NCBI GenBank assembly: GCA_963383645.1
Contig: OY726571.1
Span: 77,420,860 to 77,484,859 of the forward strand
Length of the DNA: 64,000 nucleotides
From: Muscardinus avellanarius
Taxonomy: Eukaryota; Chordata; Mammalia; Rodentia; Gliridae
Direction: 5' to 3'
Both the position numbers and the translations under genes were made by a program. Below, piece after piece: positions 42,377 through 52,885 of the stretch. Under the pieces are notes generated by a model. It had not been told where the DNA came from. It saw nothing but the letters and a program-made list of their open reading frames with translations, and searched no databases. Position 1 is the first letter of the stretch. The number at the start of each line of letters is the position of its first letter.

Positions 42377-43179
42377 TCCTGCCTGTTCATATTGGAGTTA
42401 CCAGAAGCTCTGTCTGGTGTCTGCAGAATCCCTCTGACCTAGTTCCTTTACTTGAATCTTCCCAGATGGAGAATGTGCTGGGATAGCTGTGTGTGTGTGT
42501 TCTTCATGCCGTGTGACCTTTGCTTCTGTTCTTATTAAAATACTGTTGAAGGTGCTGGACTTTGCAGTCCTGGTTTACCTTTCTTTATGGTAATCCTATA
42601 TTTATCTCTTAAGTTCCTTTGAGGCAACTAGTATCAAGGTAGAATAGTATCAAGGAGCATAGGTATTTGCACTCTTCTTAGTTAACATCGGTTTGGATTG
42701 CCTGTGCATTGCCAGTGAGGTTATTATAATGTAAAATAGCATTTAATCAAAGTGTTACTGATAAATGGATCACTGTGAGGTACATCATTAATTTTCAAGG
42801 CAGACAGGTTACAGGTTTAATAACTTCTTAAGGTAAAATATTTGGTACATGCTAATACCTGTGCCTGAAGAATATTAGTAGATAGTCCATAAAGGGGCAA
42901 TTAATTGTATTCAGATGTAAGATTAGGCCAATTTCACATAAGTTTTTGACAGTTATTAGATAGTATTCTCATGCACTGAAAATAAAGGAAGAAAAATGCC
43001 GTGCTTCTTCTATCTGGGTGAAGAGACGGGGCCCACGACTCACGCTAGTGTTTGCTGGTCAGGATGTCTCCACGGGGTTTCCTGCCCTCTGTCGCCTCTC
43101 CACTCTTCCTGCTGCTTTTCTCCTCTCCCCAGCAGCCCTGGCCACACTTGGGTGTTTTTGATTTGATTAAATGTGCTAT
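42377..43179. other. intronic sequence, nothing recognised
   Basis: Repeat-free DNA directly upstream of the exon. A pyrimidine-rich piece at 43090-43135 precedes the acceptor region. Confidence 0.5.
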
Positions 43180-43214
43180 TTAACTTTTACTTTTTGTATT
43201 TTTTTTTTTTGTAG
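43180..43214 (+). promoter_or_regulatory. CDKAL1: 3' splice site of the CDKAL1 exon
   Basis: A strong T-rich tract followed by GTAG. Candidate branch points lie in 'gattaaatg' and 'ttaacttt' shortly before. Confidence 0.85.
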
Positions 43215-43299
43215 AAAATGCATCAGAGGCAGATTTGTGGCTCCTGAACAGTTGTACTGTAAAAAATCCCGCAGAAGACCACTTTAGAAACTCAATTAA
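43215..43299 (+). CDS. CDKAL1: CDKAL1 internal coding exon (MTTase N-terminal domain)
   Basis: CDKAL1 is a radical-SAM, iron-sulphur tRNA methylthiotransferase that converts t6A37 to ms2t6A37 in tRNA-Lys(UUU). It is tail-anchored in the endoplasmic reticulum. This 85-nt exon starts 2 nt into the frame (one base of the first Glu codon comes from the upstream exon) and ends with the first two bases of a Lys codon. It reads (E)[16 protein letters not shown], then [11 protein letters not shown](K). The Cys of NSCTVK is one of the conserved cluster cysteines of the UPF0004 domain. The acceptor is TTTGTAG and the donor is a consensus GTAAGT. Human CDKAL1 has Asp where this has the second Glu, as I recall. 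I believe this is exon 5 in human numbering, from memory. The frame is intact and flanked by proper splice sites, so a processed pseudogene is excluded. Confidence 0.95.
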
Positions 43300-43305
43300 G
43301 TAAGT
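43300..43305 (+). promoter_or_regulatory. CDKAL1: 5' splice site of the CDKAL1 exon
   Basis: AA|GTAAGT, a full consensus match in the intron part. Confidence 0.93.
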
Positions 43306-43853
43306 GGAACTTGTCTTGTTTTTTCCCCCCCCAATTGTTAATAATCAAGGTAAGACTTGATTATTCAGCAAATTAGCCTTTCCAAGATTCCTAATATCTA
43401 CGTAAGTATTTAGTGTGGATCAAAAAGGTACGAGTTGAACCTTTTATGATTACAGTGGTTTGAATTTATCTGATAAAAAATGAAGCTTTAATGGTGATTT
43501 TCCTAATGTTTTCCTAATGCAATTTGAACATTTGTGAAGTTAGCCCCTGGGTAGTTTGAGTATTTAAGTATTGATAATGTGGTCCTCTTAGGTGGCAAGT
43601 GTCGATTTTGTGAGATGCCCCCTTCTCTTCCCTCCCTCTAGCCCAGCTCTAGGTGCAGAAATGCCCGGCTGCCAGGAGGATGGATGTGGAGGGGATGGCG
43701 TAGAAATCCTTGCCCCTTGCTTTGTCCTCGCAGGTTAAACTGGAAGAAGTGCTGTATGTTCACATGTTCTCTGCATCTTCTCCCACCTATGTCCTTAGAT
43801 AACTCATGACATCCTCATTCTATGTTTTTAGCCTCTCCAGCCCCACTGCCATC
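43306..43853. other. intronic sequence, nothing recognised
   Basis: Repeat-free DNA following the exon. Confidence 0.5.
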
Positions 43854-44072
43854 TTTTTTTGAGTGTGTGGTACTGGAGGTTGAACCAGGGGCATTCTACC
43901 TCTGAGGTTCACTCCCACATGCCCCCAGGCCTTTTAGGTTTCTCTTTTGGAACAGGGTCTTACTCAGTGACTAAGAGTCTCGCTATGTTGCCGAGGCTGG
44001 CTTCGAACCTGTGATCCTCCTGTCTTAGCCTTCCAAGTGCTGGGATTATAGGTGTGTGCCACCATGCCTGAC
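43854..44072 (-). repeat. B1-dID SINE, older type
   Basis: Antisense with a small insertion ('acatgcccccagg') between the tRNA-like half and the linker. Confidence 0.88.
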
Positions 44073-44276
44073 CCTCTACATCTTTGCATCTGTATTTGAA
44101 CATACCAGGCCTCATTAGCTCTTTAGAGCCCGTGAGATGTTACCCTGGGCTTTTTCTTGCCTTTCCAGCCAGACCTCTTAAGATTCTCCACTTCTTAAAT
44201 TTACCCCCCTACTTGTTCTCCTCCACCCCTGCAGTGGTTCTTATTGTGAAATACTGTGTATGGACATGTACTGTTT

Positions 44277-44486
44277 TTGTGTGTGTGTGGTACTGGGAAT
44301 GGAACCCAGGGGCATTCTACCTCCGAGCTATACATCCAGCCCTATTTTTTATTTTGAACAGGGTCTCACTAAGTTGCAAAGGCCTCACTAAGTAGCCGAG
44401 GCAGTCTGCAAACTGTGATCCTCCTGTCTCAGCCTCCCAAATACTGGGATTACAAGTGTGCACCAGGTAAAAGGAGAAAGCCTGGC
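44277..44486 (-). repeat. B1-dID SINE, older type, with a foreign insert near its B1 end
   Basis: Antisense copy. At 44464 the expected 'accaccacg' is replaced by 'aggtaaaaggagaaag' before 'cctggct' resumes. The inserted block recurs inverted near 45065. Confidence 0.85.
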
Positions 44487-44499
44487 TGAACATGTACTT

Positions 44500-44993
44500 T
44501 TAAAATAATAATAAACAGCACCAGCATGTACCACTCAGCATAGGAAGTATGCTTGTCCAGACTGTGGACACCACCATGTGTCACCCCCAAAAAGGAATCT
44601 TTATCTTTACCTTTGTGAGTCATTCCTCTACTCGGATTAGGAAATTTATTGTCTACTTACCGTATGTTGAATTGCCCAAACGGTATGTTGTTTAGTCCTG
44701 CTTTGAGTTTTATTATTTAGACTTATACTGTTGGTGTTCTTCTGAGATGTGCATTTTCCCCTCAGCATTATACTTTTAGATTTATCCGCTTTGATGGATA
44801 CAGAATAACTCTGGCCACTCATAGTATTTCATTGAATAGATTTGCTGCAGTTTATCCATTTGATTATTGATATTGCTTCATTTTTTTCAGTGTTTTGCTT
44901 TCATGAACACTGCTGCTATGAATATTTTCAACATTTTCCCGGTGCACACATACAAGAATTGTTTTAGCATATGTACCTAGGAGTTGAAATATT
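44500..44993 (-). repeat. L1M ORF2 3' fragment
   Basis: 'gcagtttatccatttgattat', 'catgaacactgctgctatga' and 'atgtacctaggagttgaaat' are antisense L1 landmarks. The first 200 bp are uncertain. Confidence 0.65.
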
Positions 44994-45062
44994 GAACCAC
45001 GATCCTCTGGTCTCAACCTCTGGAATGCTGAAATTGCAAGCGTGGGCCACCACGCCCAGCTT
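44994..45062 (-). repeat. B1-dID SINE, B1 half only
   Basis: Antisense partial copy from 'gaaccacgatcctctggtc' to 'ccacgcccagct'. Confidence 0.8.
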
Positions 45063-45085
45063 CTTTCTCCTTTTACCTGTGCAAT

Positions 45086-45297
45086 TTTTTTATTTGGTGG
45101 TACTAAAGATTTGACTTGTGGACATTCTGCCTGTGAGCTTTACCTCCCGGCCCTATTTTATTTTTTATTTTGAAACAAGAGCTCGCTAAGTTATAGAGAT
45201 CCTCACTAAGTTGCTGAGGCTGGCTTCAAATCTGTAATCCTCCTGTCTCAGCCTCACACGTACTAGGATTGCAGGTGTGTGCTACCACACCTTGTCT
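45086..45297 (-). repeat. B1-dID SINE, older type
   Basis: Antisense, diverged ('ggtggtactaaagatttgac'). Confidence 0.88.
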
Positions 45298-45350
45298 GGG
45301 CAGTATTTTAAATCATAATACTATAGTATACGATGAATTAAATAAAATGG

Positions 45351-45545
45351 AGCTGGGTGTGGTGGTGCACATTTGTAATCCCATTTCTGGGAACAGGAGG
45401 ATCGCCGGTTCGTAGACAGCCTCAGCTACTTAGCAAGGCCTTTTGCGTCTTCGTGAGACCTTGTTTCAAAATAAAGAATAAAAAATAGGGCTGGGAGTGT
45501 AGCTCAAAGGTAAAATGCCCCCTGGGTTTCATCCCCAGTATCACC
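45351..45545 (+). repeat. B1-dID SINE, older type
   Basis: Sense copy lacking the 'gaggctgag' block between 'ctggga' and 'acaggagga'. Confidence 0.9.
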
Positions 45546-45589
45546 AAAGGGGGAAAAAAAAAGTATCTTCTGTGTTTGCTCCCTTGGTC

Positions 45590-45830
45590 TTAGAGGTTCA
45601 TTTCTAGCAGCAGCTGAAGGATGGTCGGGTGTAAGGAAGAGAAGACATCAGTGCGGCTGTGGTAGTCCAGGTCCCAGGTCCTGAGGGTCTCAATGTGGAA
45701 GCGTGGGGAGTCAGAAGGAAGAGGTTGACCCAAGATAAAAGAATTCCTTATATTTTCAGCGTTGTGGGAGACGACTCCAAGGTCTCTGGCTAAAATGTAA
45801 TAGGGCATTTCAGAAAGGGAGCTCATTTGA
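45590..45830 (+). repeat. ancient dispersed repeat, family not assigned
   Basis: 'gcggctgtggtagtccaggt' and 'gacgactccaaggtctctggc' fit the same unnamed old repeat as 41600-41880. Confidence 0.35.
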
Positions 45831-45879
45831 GGGAAGATGTGGTTGTCTGTGAACGTGCCATATCTGAAGTCCCAGCTGA

Positions 45880-46100
45880 ATGTGACCAGGGTAATGAGTG
45901 CACTTGCCGTTCCTGAGTACCTTCTGTGCGGCGGTCACCATGCTGTGCTCTGTGAATTCTATATTACCTAGCTTGACTCCTGCAGCCCGTTGGTGAGTCC
46001 TCTTGGAGATTCCGGTTTTATTTTTATTTTACAGATGAAGTTCTTTGAAGACCATTTAGTTGCTAAATGGTGGAGGTGACATTTTAACCGCAGCAGTCTG
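45880..46100 (-). repeat. MIR SINE
   Basis: Antisense: 'gagtaccttctgtgcggc', 'attttacagatgaag' and 'gttgctaaatggtggaggtg'. Confidence 0.65.
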
Positions 46101-46469
46101 AGTGTATATATTTAACAGTTTAATTATTCCCAGATGAAGATGTCAGCTAAGCAATTGTAGAATTGAGGCAGATAGCAAAGAAATGCAGATTTAAGGTTTT
46201 CACAGAAGCGACAGCTGAGTGTGCTAGTTCCCTGCACTGAGAATGTGAGGAGCGAGGAGCTCTTCCTGAGTTATGCAGGTTATGACGGGAGGGTATCAGT
46301 GGGGTGGACCAGGGTGGGGGTCACTTCTGGGGTCAGGATAAGGGAGAATCAGCCAGAGCAGAGAATGGCCTTCCCCAGATGCCACACGTTCAGAGAGAGT
46401 GCTCTTCTTTTTTTTAATGAGCATATCATATTTGCAAATTATGTATTTCCCCCTACAAGAAACATAAAT
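46101..46469. other. intronic sequence, nothing recognised
   Basis: No repeat or exon identified. Confidence 0.4.
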
Positions 46470-46642
46470 TTTTTTTTCTTTTTTTTTGTGATGCTGGAAA
46501 TTGAACTCGGGGACATTCTACTTCCAAGCTACACCTTTAGCCCTATTTTTTATTCTTTATTTTGAACCAAGGTCTCACTAAGTTGCAGAGAGCCTCACTA
46601 AGTAGCTGAGGCTGGCTGTGAACCTGTGATTCTCCTGTCTAA
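46470..46642 (-). repeat. B1-dID SINE, older type, B1-truncated
   Basis: Antisense copy that stops at 'gattctcctgtct', before the B1 start. Confidence 0.88.
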
Positions 46643-46678
46643 TCCAGTTTGATTTTAAATAGCAAAAATTGAGGTAAG

Positions 46679-46818
46679 GACCAGGTGTTACAGTAGCATA
46701 CCATATACCTCTGATCCTAAAACTTGGGAAGTTGAGACAGGAAGATAGCAAGTTTAAGACCAGCTCATGGTAACTTACAGGGGCTCTAATTAAAAGATAA
46801 ATGAATAAAAAGGGCTGG
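46679..46818 (+). repeat. B1-dID SINE, older type, tRNA-like half lost
   Basis: Diverged sense B1 half and linker, ending 'aaaagggctgggt' where a type-B SINE begins; the insertion probably replaced or displaced its 3' half. Confidence 0.75.
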
Positions 46819-46999
46819 GTGGCTGGGTGTGGTGTCGCATGCTTGTAATCCCCGCGCGTGGGAGGTGGAGACAGGAGGATCGCGCAGGTTCGAAGCCAGC
46901 CATGATGGCTTAAGAGACCCTGTTTCCAAATAAAGTATAAAAATAGGTGTCTGGGAGTGTACCCGGAGGTAGAAGGGCTTCCAGGAACCCCAGTACCCC
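46819..46999 (+). repeat. B1-dID SINE, young type B
   Basis: Sense copy with a short hairpin (AAGCCA / TGGCTT) and terminal 'gggcttccaggaaccccagt'. Confidence 0.93.
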
Positions 47000-47004
47000 C
47001 CCCC

Positions 47005-47008
47005 ACGT

Positions 47009-47048
<40 letters not shown>
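47005..47048. repeat. (GT)(GC)(AC)n microsatellite at a SINE tail
   Basis: ACGTGT, then five GC units, then CA repeats. 47007-47024 is a perfect palindrome. Confidence 0.95.
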
Positions 47049-47052
<4 letters not shown>

Positions 47053-47059
47053 GCTGGGG

Positions 47060-47248
47060 GAGCTGGGCGTGGTGATGCATGCTTATAATCACAGCATTTG
47101 GGAGCCTGAGACCGGAGGGGAGGATCGTAGTTCGCGGGCAGCTTTGGCTACTTGGTGAGGCCCTGTATCAAAATAAAAAGAATAAAAACTAGGGCTGGAG
47201 GTATAACTTGAAGGTAGAATGCCCCTGGGTTCCATCCCCAGTACCGGA
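47060..47248 (+). repeat. B1-dID SINE, older type
   Basis: Sense copy ('gctgggcgtggtgatgcatg') with complete 'ggttccatccccagtacc' end. Confidence 0.9.
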
Positions 47249-47515
47249 CAAAAACCACAAAACTACAAAGTCATTAAAAAATACTTAATCATATGTAATA
47301 CTCTTTACAATTCTTCCATCAAGCAGGGTAGTACATTAAAGGAACCTGTGCCGGCCACCACAAGCTTTAAAGTGTCAAGAGGCTCCACGTGTGTGTCATT
47401 ACTACTTCACGTAGCCATTCAAACACGGTATGGTTACCTTGAAGCACTTTCACAACACAGTTTATATCATCTAGAGCAAACCCACTAACAGTGATATTTG
47501 AGTTTGTAAATAAAC

Positions 47516-47626
47516 TAAGAGGCCCTCTACAGCTTAAAGAGACCCCGTTTCAAAATAAGATAATAAAATAAGGCTGGAGGTATGGCTTGGAGGTAGAATG
47601 CCCCTCAGTTCCATTCCCAGTACCTT
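47516..47626 (+). repeat. B1-dID SINE, 5' truncated
   Basis: Starts in the linker ('gagaccccgtttcaaaataa') and keeps the tRNA-like half. Confidence 0.85.
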
Positions 47627-47732
47627 GGCTGTCTTATCAAGAATTCATAATTCTTGGATCTTAATCAATGAAACTGTATTAGTCACATGAAAGACAAATA
47701 TTCCTCATTTTTCTTCGCTCCTGAAGAAAGGA

Positions 47733-47912
47733 GGTGCTCTTTGGGCATGGTGGCACAGGCATATAAACCCAATTCTCAGGAGGCTGAGACAGGAGGACTA
47801 TGGGTTTGAAGCCAGCCTCATCAACTCAGTGAGACCCTGTTTCAAAGTAAAGGACTGGGGGTATAGCTCAGAGGTAAAATGCCCCTGGGTTCAATGCCCA
47901 GAATGAGAGAGA
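47733..47912 (+). repeat. B1-dID SINE, older type
   Basis: Sense copy with shortened linker 'tcaaagtaaaggactggggg'. The tail has become a GA-rich run (47905-47935). Confidence 0.9.
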
Positions 47913-48061
47913 AAGAGGGAGAGAGAGAAGAAAGGAGTCATGTGCTTGGTGGCTCAAGAAACAAAATGAAGTGAGAAACAGTTCAAGATAAACAACTATG
48001 AAATACTAAGAATACACTGATATCAGATGACCAGATAAGATGACTCTCAAAAATGAGCCAG

Positions 48062-48256
48062 GAGCCTGGTGTGGTGTTAGGCATCTAAAATCCCAGTACT
48101 TGGGAAGCTGAGACAGGAGGATCACAGGTTTGAAGTGAGCCTCAGCAATTTGGCAAGCCCTCGGCAACTTAGCAAGACCCTGTTTCAAACAAAATAGGGC
48201 TGGAGGTATAGCTTAGAGGTAGAATGCCCCTGGGTTCAACCTCTGATACCACAAAA
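48062..48256 (+). repeat. B1-dID SINE, older type
   Basis: Sense copy ending 'ggttcaacctctgataccac' and an A-tail. Confidence 0.9.
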
Positions 48257-48275
48257 AATAACATTAAAATTAGAA

Positions 48276-48352
48276 GCAGGGTTGAGGTGGAGCCCAGTAG
48301 GTAAAGTGCACACCTAGCATGTTCAGGGCCCTGGGCTCCATCCTTAGAAAGA
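48276..48352 (+). repeat. ID-type SINE (tRNA-like unit)
   Basis: 'ggttgaggtggagcccagta', centre 'cacctagcatgttcagggcc', 'ctgggctccatcc', A/G tail. It keeps the classical ID 'cctagcatg' core absent from dID halves. Confidence 0.8.
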
Positions 48353-48515
48353 CAAAGAAGAAAAGGGAGAGAGAAGATCGGCAAAATAAAACAATCTTTA
48401 CGTGTAAGGAAGGAGGTCAAGGTTATGGAAAAAAAATCTCACCCTACTATCATAATTCTGCAACTTTATTTGGGCAAAGGGTACTGGGTGCAACAAAGGA
48501 AAACACAACATATCA

Positions 48516-48580
48516 AAAAATAGGGCTGGAGGTGTTGCTCAGAGGTAGAATGCCCCGGGTTCCCTAATACTCCCATCCTC
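48516..48580 (+). repeat. dID unit, SINE 3' half only
   Basis: 'gggctggaggtgttgctcag' to 'cgggttccctaatact'; no B1 half. Confidence 0.8.
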
Positions 48581-49714
48581 CAAAAACAAACAAAAACTGG
48601 AGGTAAGGAATTTGCTGGACTATCTTTTGAACTCTAGAACCTTAAATGTTATTGCCTGTACTAATTTATGAAAATCAATCGCTAATGAGCACTGTGTTTA
48701 TGGCAGCCAGTTGAAAGCACGTGATTTGGCAGCATGTCTCGGTTGCCCTGGCCTTGTTTTATCTATTATACCAATTTGATTTAGGCAAGATTGACTTTAA
48801 CTTGAGGTGTTCTTGCGTAAATGAAAGAGATCAAAAGTTTCAAAACAAATTTCTTCTAATATGAGTATCAAATAAGAGAACTCCCTTGAGTGCTTTATAG
48901 AAATGTGGGATCTTTTTTCTGCCACCTACAGGAGGTCATCCAGAGGCTGGTGAAAATAAACACATCCTGTGTGTTCTGTATAAACGACAGAATAGGCAGC
49001 CTCCTTTGATCATAGGCCCACAGCCTCTGTTTGACCTTGTGCATTATTAATCCAAATGGGCACTGTGCTTTAGCCATACTGATAGTGGACAGACGGGCCA
49101 TTTGGTTTTTGAACTGCCCTTTCCTTTAGAAACAAATGGCAATGCTGAAAGGGTGGTTTGCATATCTGAGGAAAATTACTTGCAAGAATACTGAAAATAA
49201 TGGGAGAAATGGGCACAGGAGAAAAGGGATATTCACTTTGTAAACCATCTTTTTCTCCATAGGAAAGCTCCTTACATAGATTCACATTTGCACTGTGAAA
49301 ATATTGTTTTATGTACATTAAGCTTTGTGTTCTCTATAAATGGAAGCTGGGGAAGGTATAAGAACATTCTTCCAACTTAAGTTCATAAAATAAAGTATCA
49401 TTAAAAATGCTGACTTGTTAAATATAGGGAAGTGCTTGCCTTTCAGTAATTAATTATCCATTTTAAAAGAAAATAAAAAGCCAAATGATTTCATTGTTAA
49501 CTAGATTCACTGGTAGGTTGTTATTTTTTGAACTAAAAGCTATTTTAATTTAAAAATTTTAATTAACATTTATTTTGGCATGAGAAGAAAAAAATACACT
49601 GGATTTTAGTGTGACTTTTGCAAGAAATAAGTTAGCTAATAAGTTATTTTTACATATGCTTATTTTTTAATTCTGGATTTTGACTTTTTGTTAAGCTTAG
49701 ATATTTTAATTTTG
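48581..49714. other. intronic sequence, nothing recognised
   Basis: 1.1 kb AT-rich and repeat-poor, after a dense SINE cluster. Confidence 0.45.
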
Positions 49715-49908
49715 GCCAGGAATGGTGGCACATCCCTTTAATTCAAGATTTTGGGAAGCTGAGACAGGAGGATTACCGAGTCGAGACTAGCATTAGCAAC
49801 TTAGCAAGGTCTTCAGCAACCTACCAAGACACTGAAAACAAATAATGAAAAGGGTCAGGGGTGTAGCTCAGGGGTAGAATGCTTCTGGGTTCAATTTCTA
49901 GCTTTCCT
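49715..49908 (+). repeat. B1-dID SINE, older type
   Basis: Sense, diverged ('ggccaggaatggtggcacat'). Confidence 0.88.
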
Positions 49909-49969
49909 CCCCCCAAAATATGAATTTTAACTTTTCTACTTTTATGAAATGACTTCTGTATAAGTTTTG

Positions 49970-50128
49970 TTTTTTCTTTTTTTGTAGTGCCAGGGATGGA
50001 ACCCCGGGACATTTGTACCCCCGAGCTACACCCCAGCCCTATTTTTTAGTCTTTCTTTAAATTTTTGAAACAGGGCTCATTGAGTTGTGAAGGACCTCGC
50101 TAGGTAGCTGAGGTGGGCCACCAACCTG
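49970..50128 (-). repeat. B1-dID SINE, B1-truncated
   Basis: Antisense; stops after 'ccaacctgttt'. Confidence 0.85.
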
Positions 50129-50292
50129 TTTCAAGTGTCATCAGCAGATACAGAGCGTCATTATATGCTTTCATTAGTCAGATCTTATTCCTCTAGTCAC
50201 CATTGCCCACCAAAAAAAGTCAATATTGGACTATTCAACTTAACGGGTATTATTGATGAGTCATTGTTTTTTTAATAAGGTATTTTCATTTT

Positions 50293-50459
50293 TATTTTGG
50301 TGGTACTGGGGACAGAACCCTTCTACCTCCTGGCTACACTCGCAGACCTATTTGGAAACAGGGTCTCTTAAGCTAGCGTGGCTGGCTTCGAACCTGCGCG
50401 ATCCTCCTGTCTCCGCCTCCCAAGCGCGGGGATTACAAGCGTGCGCCACCACACCCAGT
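50293..50459 (-). repeat. B1-dID SINE, type B with internal deletions
   Basis: Antisense. Lost 'tatatttttattt' in the linker and part of the 'ggttcctggaag' block, leaving 'ggggacagaacccttctacc'. CpGs are well kept. Confidence 0.9.
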
Positions 50460-51369
50460 GATAAGTTTTTTTTTTTTATCCAAACAGTGGTATGATTAAT
50501 ATGAATATATATTTTCTTACGATTTGTTTCCATGTTCAGATACATATAGACTGATTTCTTCCACCTCTTCCTTGAGCTGGCTTGCTTTCCGTGCTTCCAG
50601 GGCTCTGCTCTGGTGGCCTGAGGTCACCATCAGAAACTCCCCCGATGCGCCTCATCTTTCCCTAGCCTGTGCTTCAATTGGGAGTTTCTGCCTTGTTTGA
50701 TTAGTCACATGGTTTTTTTTTTTTTTTCCCCCTTCCCTTCACTCCCTTTGGGAAGGATTCTTCTTCCTTCCCTTGAGCCCTTTCCTCTCCTTTTCTTAAA
50801 CCCAATGTGTAAGTGTTGATTAACGTTCTTGGGACCCAGAAAAGCACTGGGTCCTCATGTTCCATCAAGTTATCGCAGACCAGACACACATCTTTTGAGT
50901 TTAATCCTTGCTCCTTGTCGCCGTCGCTGTGGTCTTACGGTTCTCATTCTCTCCCACTCTTTATACTTCAGTATGTTTTTAATCTTTGGTCTCAGCTTTT
51001 CTGTCCCAGTCCATGCTTTCTTCTTCTAACCTTTCCATGTTTCCTCCCTCAATTATAGGATATATAATTTCTTAGCATAAGAAGGTATTTTTAAATTTGT
51101 ACCTTGCCCATCTTTTCCTACTTTTTTTTTTGCCACTCCTCCATAGAATTTTATCCTTCCTCATTATAAAGTTTTCCAAGTACATAACCTGTTACCATTG
51201 TGTTCTTCCTTGGTTGCTGAAGACTCGCTTTCCCCTAGATGCACACATGTGCTTCTGTGACTCCTCCCTAACAGCCCACCCCACAGTAATCCTTCCCGGT
51301 TCGTCGTTCAACTCCCGTCAAAGGCAAGAGCATCTTTCTTCTCACCCTCACCCCTCACCTCCAAGCTCT
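50460..51369. other. intronic sequence, nothing recognised
   Basis: Contains a T/C-rich tract at 50713-50790. Confidence 0.4.
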
Positions 51370-51510
51370 ACCAAGGTAATCACCCTGACTTCTGGGCTAC
51401 TTCCTTATCCCATACAAACGTCTATTGTTGCATATTAAATTTGGCCCTTTACCAGATTGTAAGCTTTGAGGCAGTCTTCGACTACTGTGTACTAAGTTTT
51501 CCTTTTCCTA
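51370..51510 (+). repeat. possible L2 3' fragment
   Basis: 'accagattgtaagctttgaggcagtctt' resembles the L2 'agattgtaagctccttgagg' block; nothing else is clear. Confidence 0.35.
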
Positions 51511-52411
51511 GGAAACAGAGACCATTAGTAGACCAAATTGCTTATCGACTCTTACAAGAATGATCCCCAAGGTTGATGTCAGTCCCTTGTCAAAGAAAGG
51601 CCGTATATTTTCAGAAATGGGGAAAGAACATTGTAAATTTCAATATTGTGTCCTCTTTTAAGGCATTGTGCTGCTGTGCCTTTTATGGTTTGCTTACAGA
51701 CTAGATGAAACCTGCCTCTCTTGTCCTAGGTGAGGTAAGAAGCTTGTGTTTCTCTCTGCTGGTCCAGCTGGCTTGCTCCAAGGATGCTGTGACAGGGCGA
51801 GGGTACTGCTGCTCACTTGCAGAAGCCACCTGGTGGTGCTGGCAGAAGCTGTGCTGTGCATGGCAGGACCCTGTTCTTCCCACCATGCTGAAGGAGCAGG
51901 GCCAGCCCCAGGGGCCTGGCCACCGGGTTAATGGAAACATCTTACCTTGAGTCAGGGATGGGACAGGTGGACAAACACCCAGTACCGCTTAGCCTTGAGT
52001 TTGGAACACAATGCAATTACAAATTAGGTTAAACTGACTCTTTTTTCCTTGGGAAAGGACTTAAACAACCTCATTCAGCTTTCATTGCATCAAAAATTCA
52101 TTGTTTATAATTTATGTTAAGGATATTGTAGCTTATATATGTAATATAACTATATCAATATCACAACATTGCCTTGTGTTTTGTATCAAGTTGTTGAGTT
52201 TTGATGAGTGAACAAATAAGACCAGATAGACCCCCAAAGTTGAAAGAATGAAAAATCAGCCAGCTGTTGTGGAGGAAGAAGTATAAGTGTTGGAAAGGTT
52301 AGCTCAATGAAGTGAGGATCTTTGAAGAGGAGTGACACAGTTCTACAAGGACAATGAACCTGCCTTTTCTCTGTTTCTCTTCCTCTTTTCCCTCTCTCTC
52401 TTTCTTTTATT
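51511..52411. other. intronic sequence, nothing recognised
   Basis: GC-richer at 51740-51930 with overlapping accidental frames on both strands; no splice-bounded coding sequence. Confidence 0.45.
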
Positions 52412-52609
52412 TTTTTGTAGTAGAGATTGAACCCAAGATCATTCTACCTCTGACCTTTGACCTCAGACCTAATATATTTTACATTTTGAAATAGGGTTTC
52501 ACTAAGTGGCAGAAGGCCTCACTAAGTTGCTGAATTGGCCTCAAACCTGAGATCCTTCCATCCTTGCCTTCTAAGTTTGGGGATTACTGGTGTGTGCCCC
52601 CATGCCAGC
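52412..52609 (-). repeat. B1-dID SINE, older type
   Basis: Strongly diverged antisense copy ('gtagagattgaacccaagat'). Confidence 0.85.
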
Positions 52610-52683
52610 AAGGCTGTCTCTTTACTGAGGTACCCTTGTTCTCTAGAGCACTTCTGCTAAATAGCATCATCTTATTTATTTTA

Positions 52684-52885
52684 TTTTTTGCAGTACTGGG
52701 AATTGAACCTCGGGGCATTTTACCTCTGAGCTACACCCCCAGCCCTATTTTTGATTCTTTATTTTGAAACAGTGTCTGAGTTGCAAAGGGCCTCACTAAG
52801 TAGCTGAGGCTGTCCACGAACCATGATCCTCCTGGCTCAGCCTCCCAAGTACTGGGATTACAAGCGTGTGCCACCATGCCCGGCT
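52684..52885 (-). repeat. B1-dID SINE, older type
   Basis: Well-kept antisense copy with 'gagctacacccccagcccta' and 'ccaccatgcccggct'. Confidence 0.92.

Larger units (their letters stand above)
1..43214 (+). other. CDKAL1: CDKAL1 intron upstream of the exon (partial)
   Basis: Everything before the exon is interpreted as a single intron, cut by the window edge. I found no other segment that combines acceptor, donor and recognisable CDKAL1 coding sequence. The preceding exon should encode the end of the TWGCSHN-containing segment and was not seen. The length agrees with the known very large introns of this gene. An exon of an unrelated or antisense gene cannot be excluded by eye. Confidence 0.75.

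Noticed and set aside
46578..47048. 156-codon minus-strand frame
   Set aside because: Runs through a CA array, a type-B SINE and an older SINE; not a gene.
51833..51850. Second CTCF-like motif (CCACCTGGTGGTGC)
   Set aside because: Two core mismatches; too weak to list.
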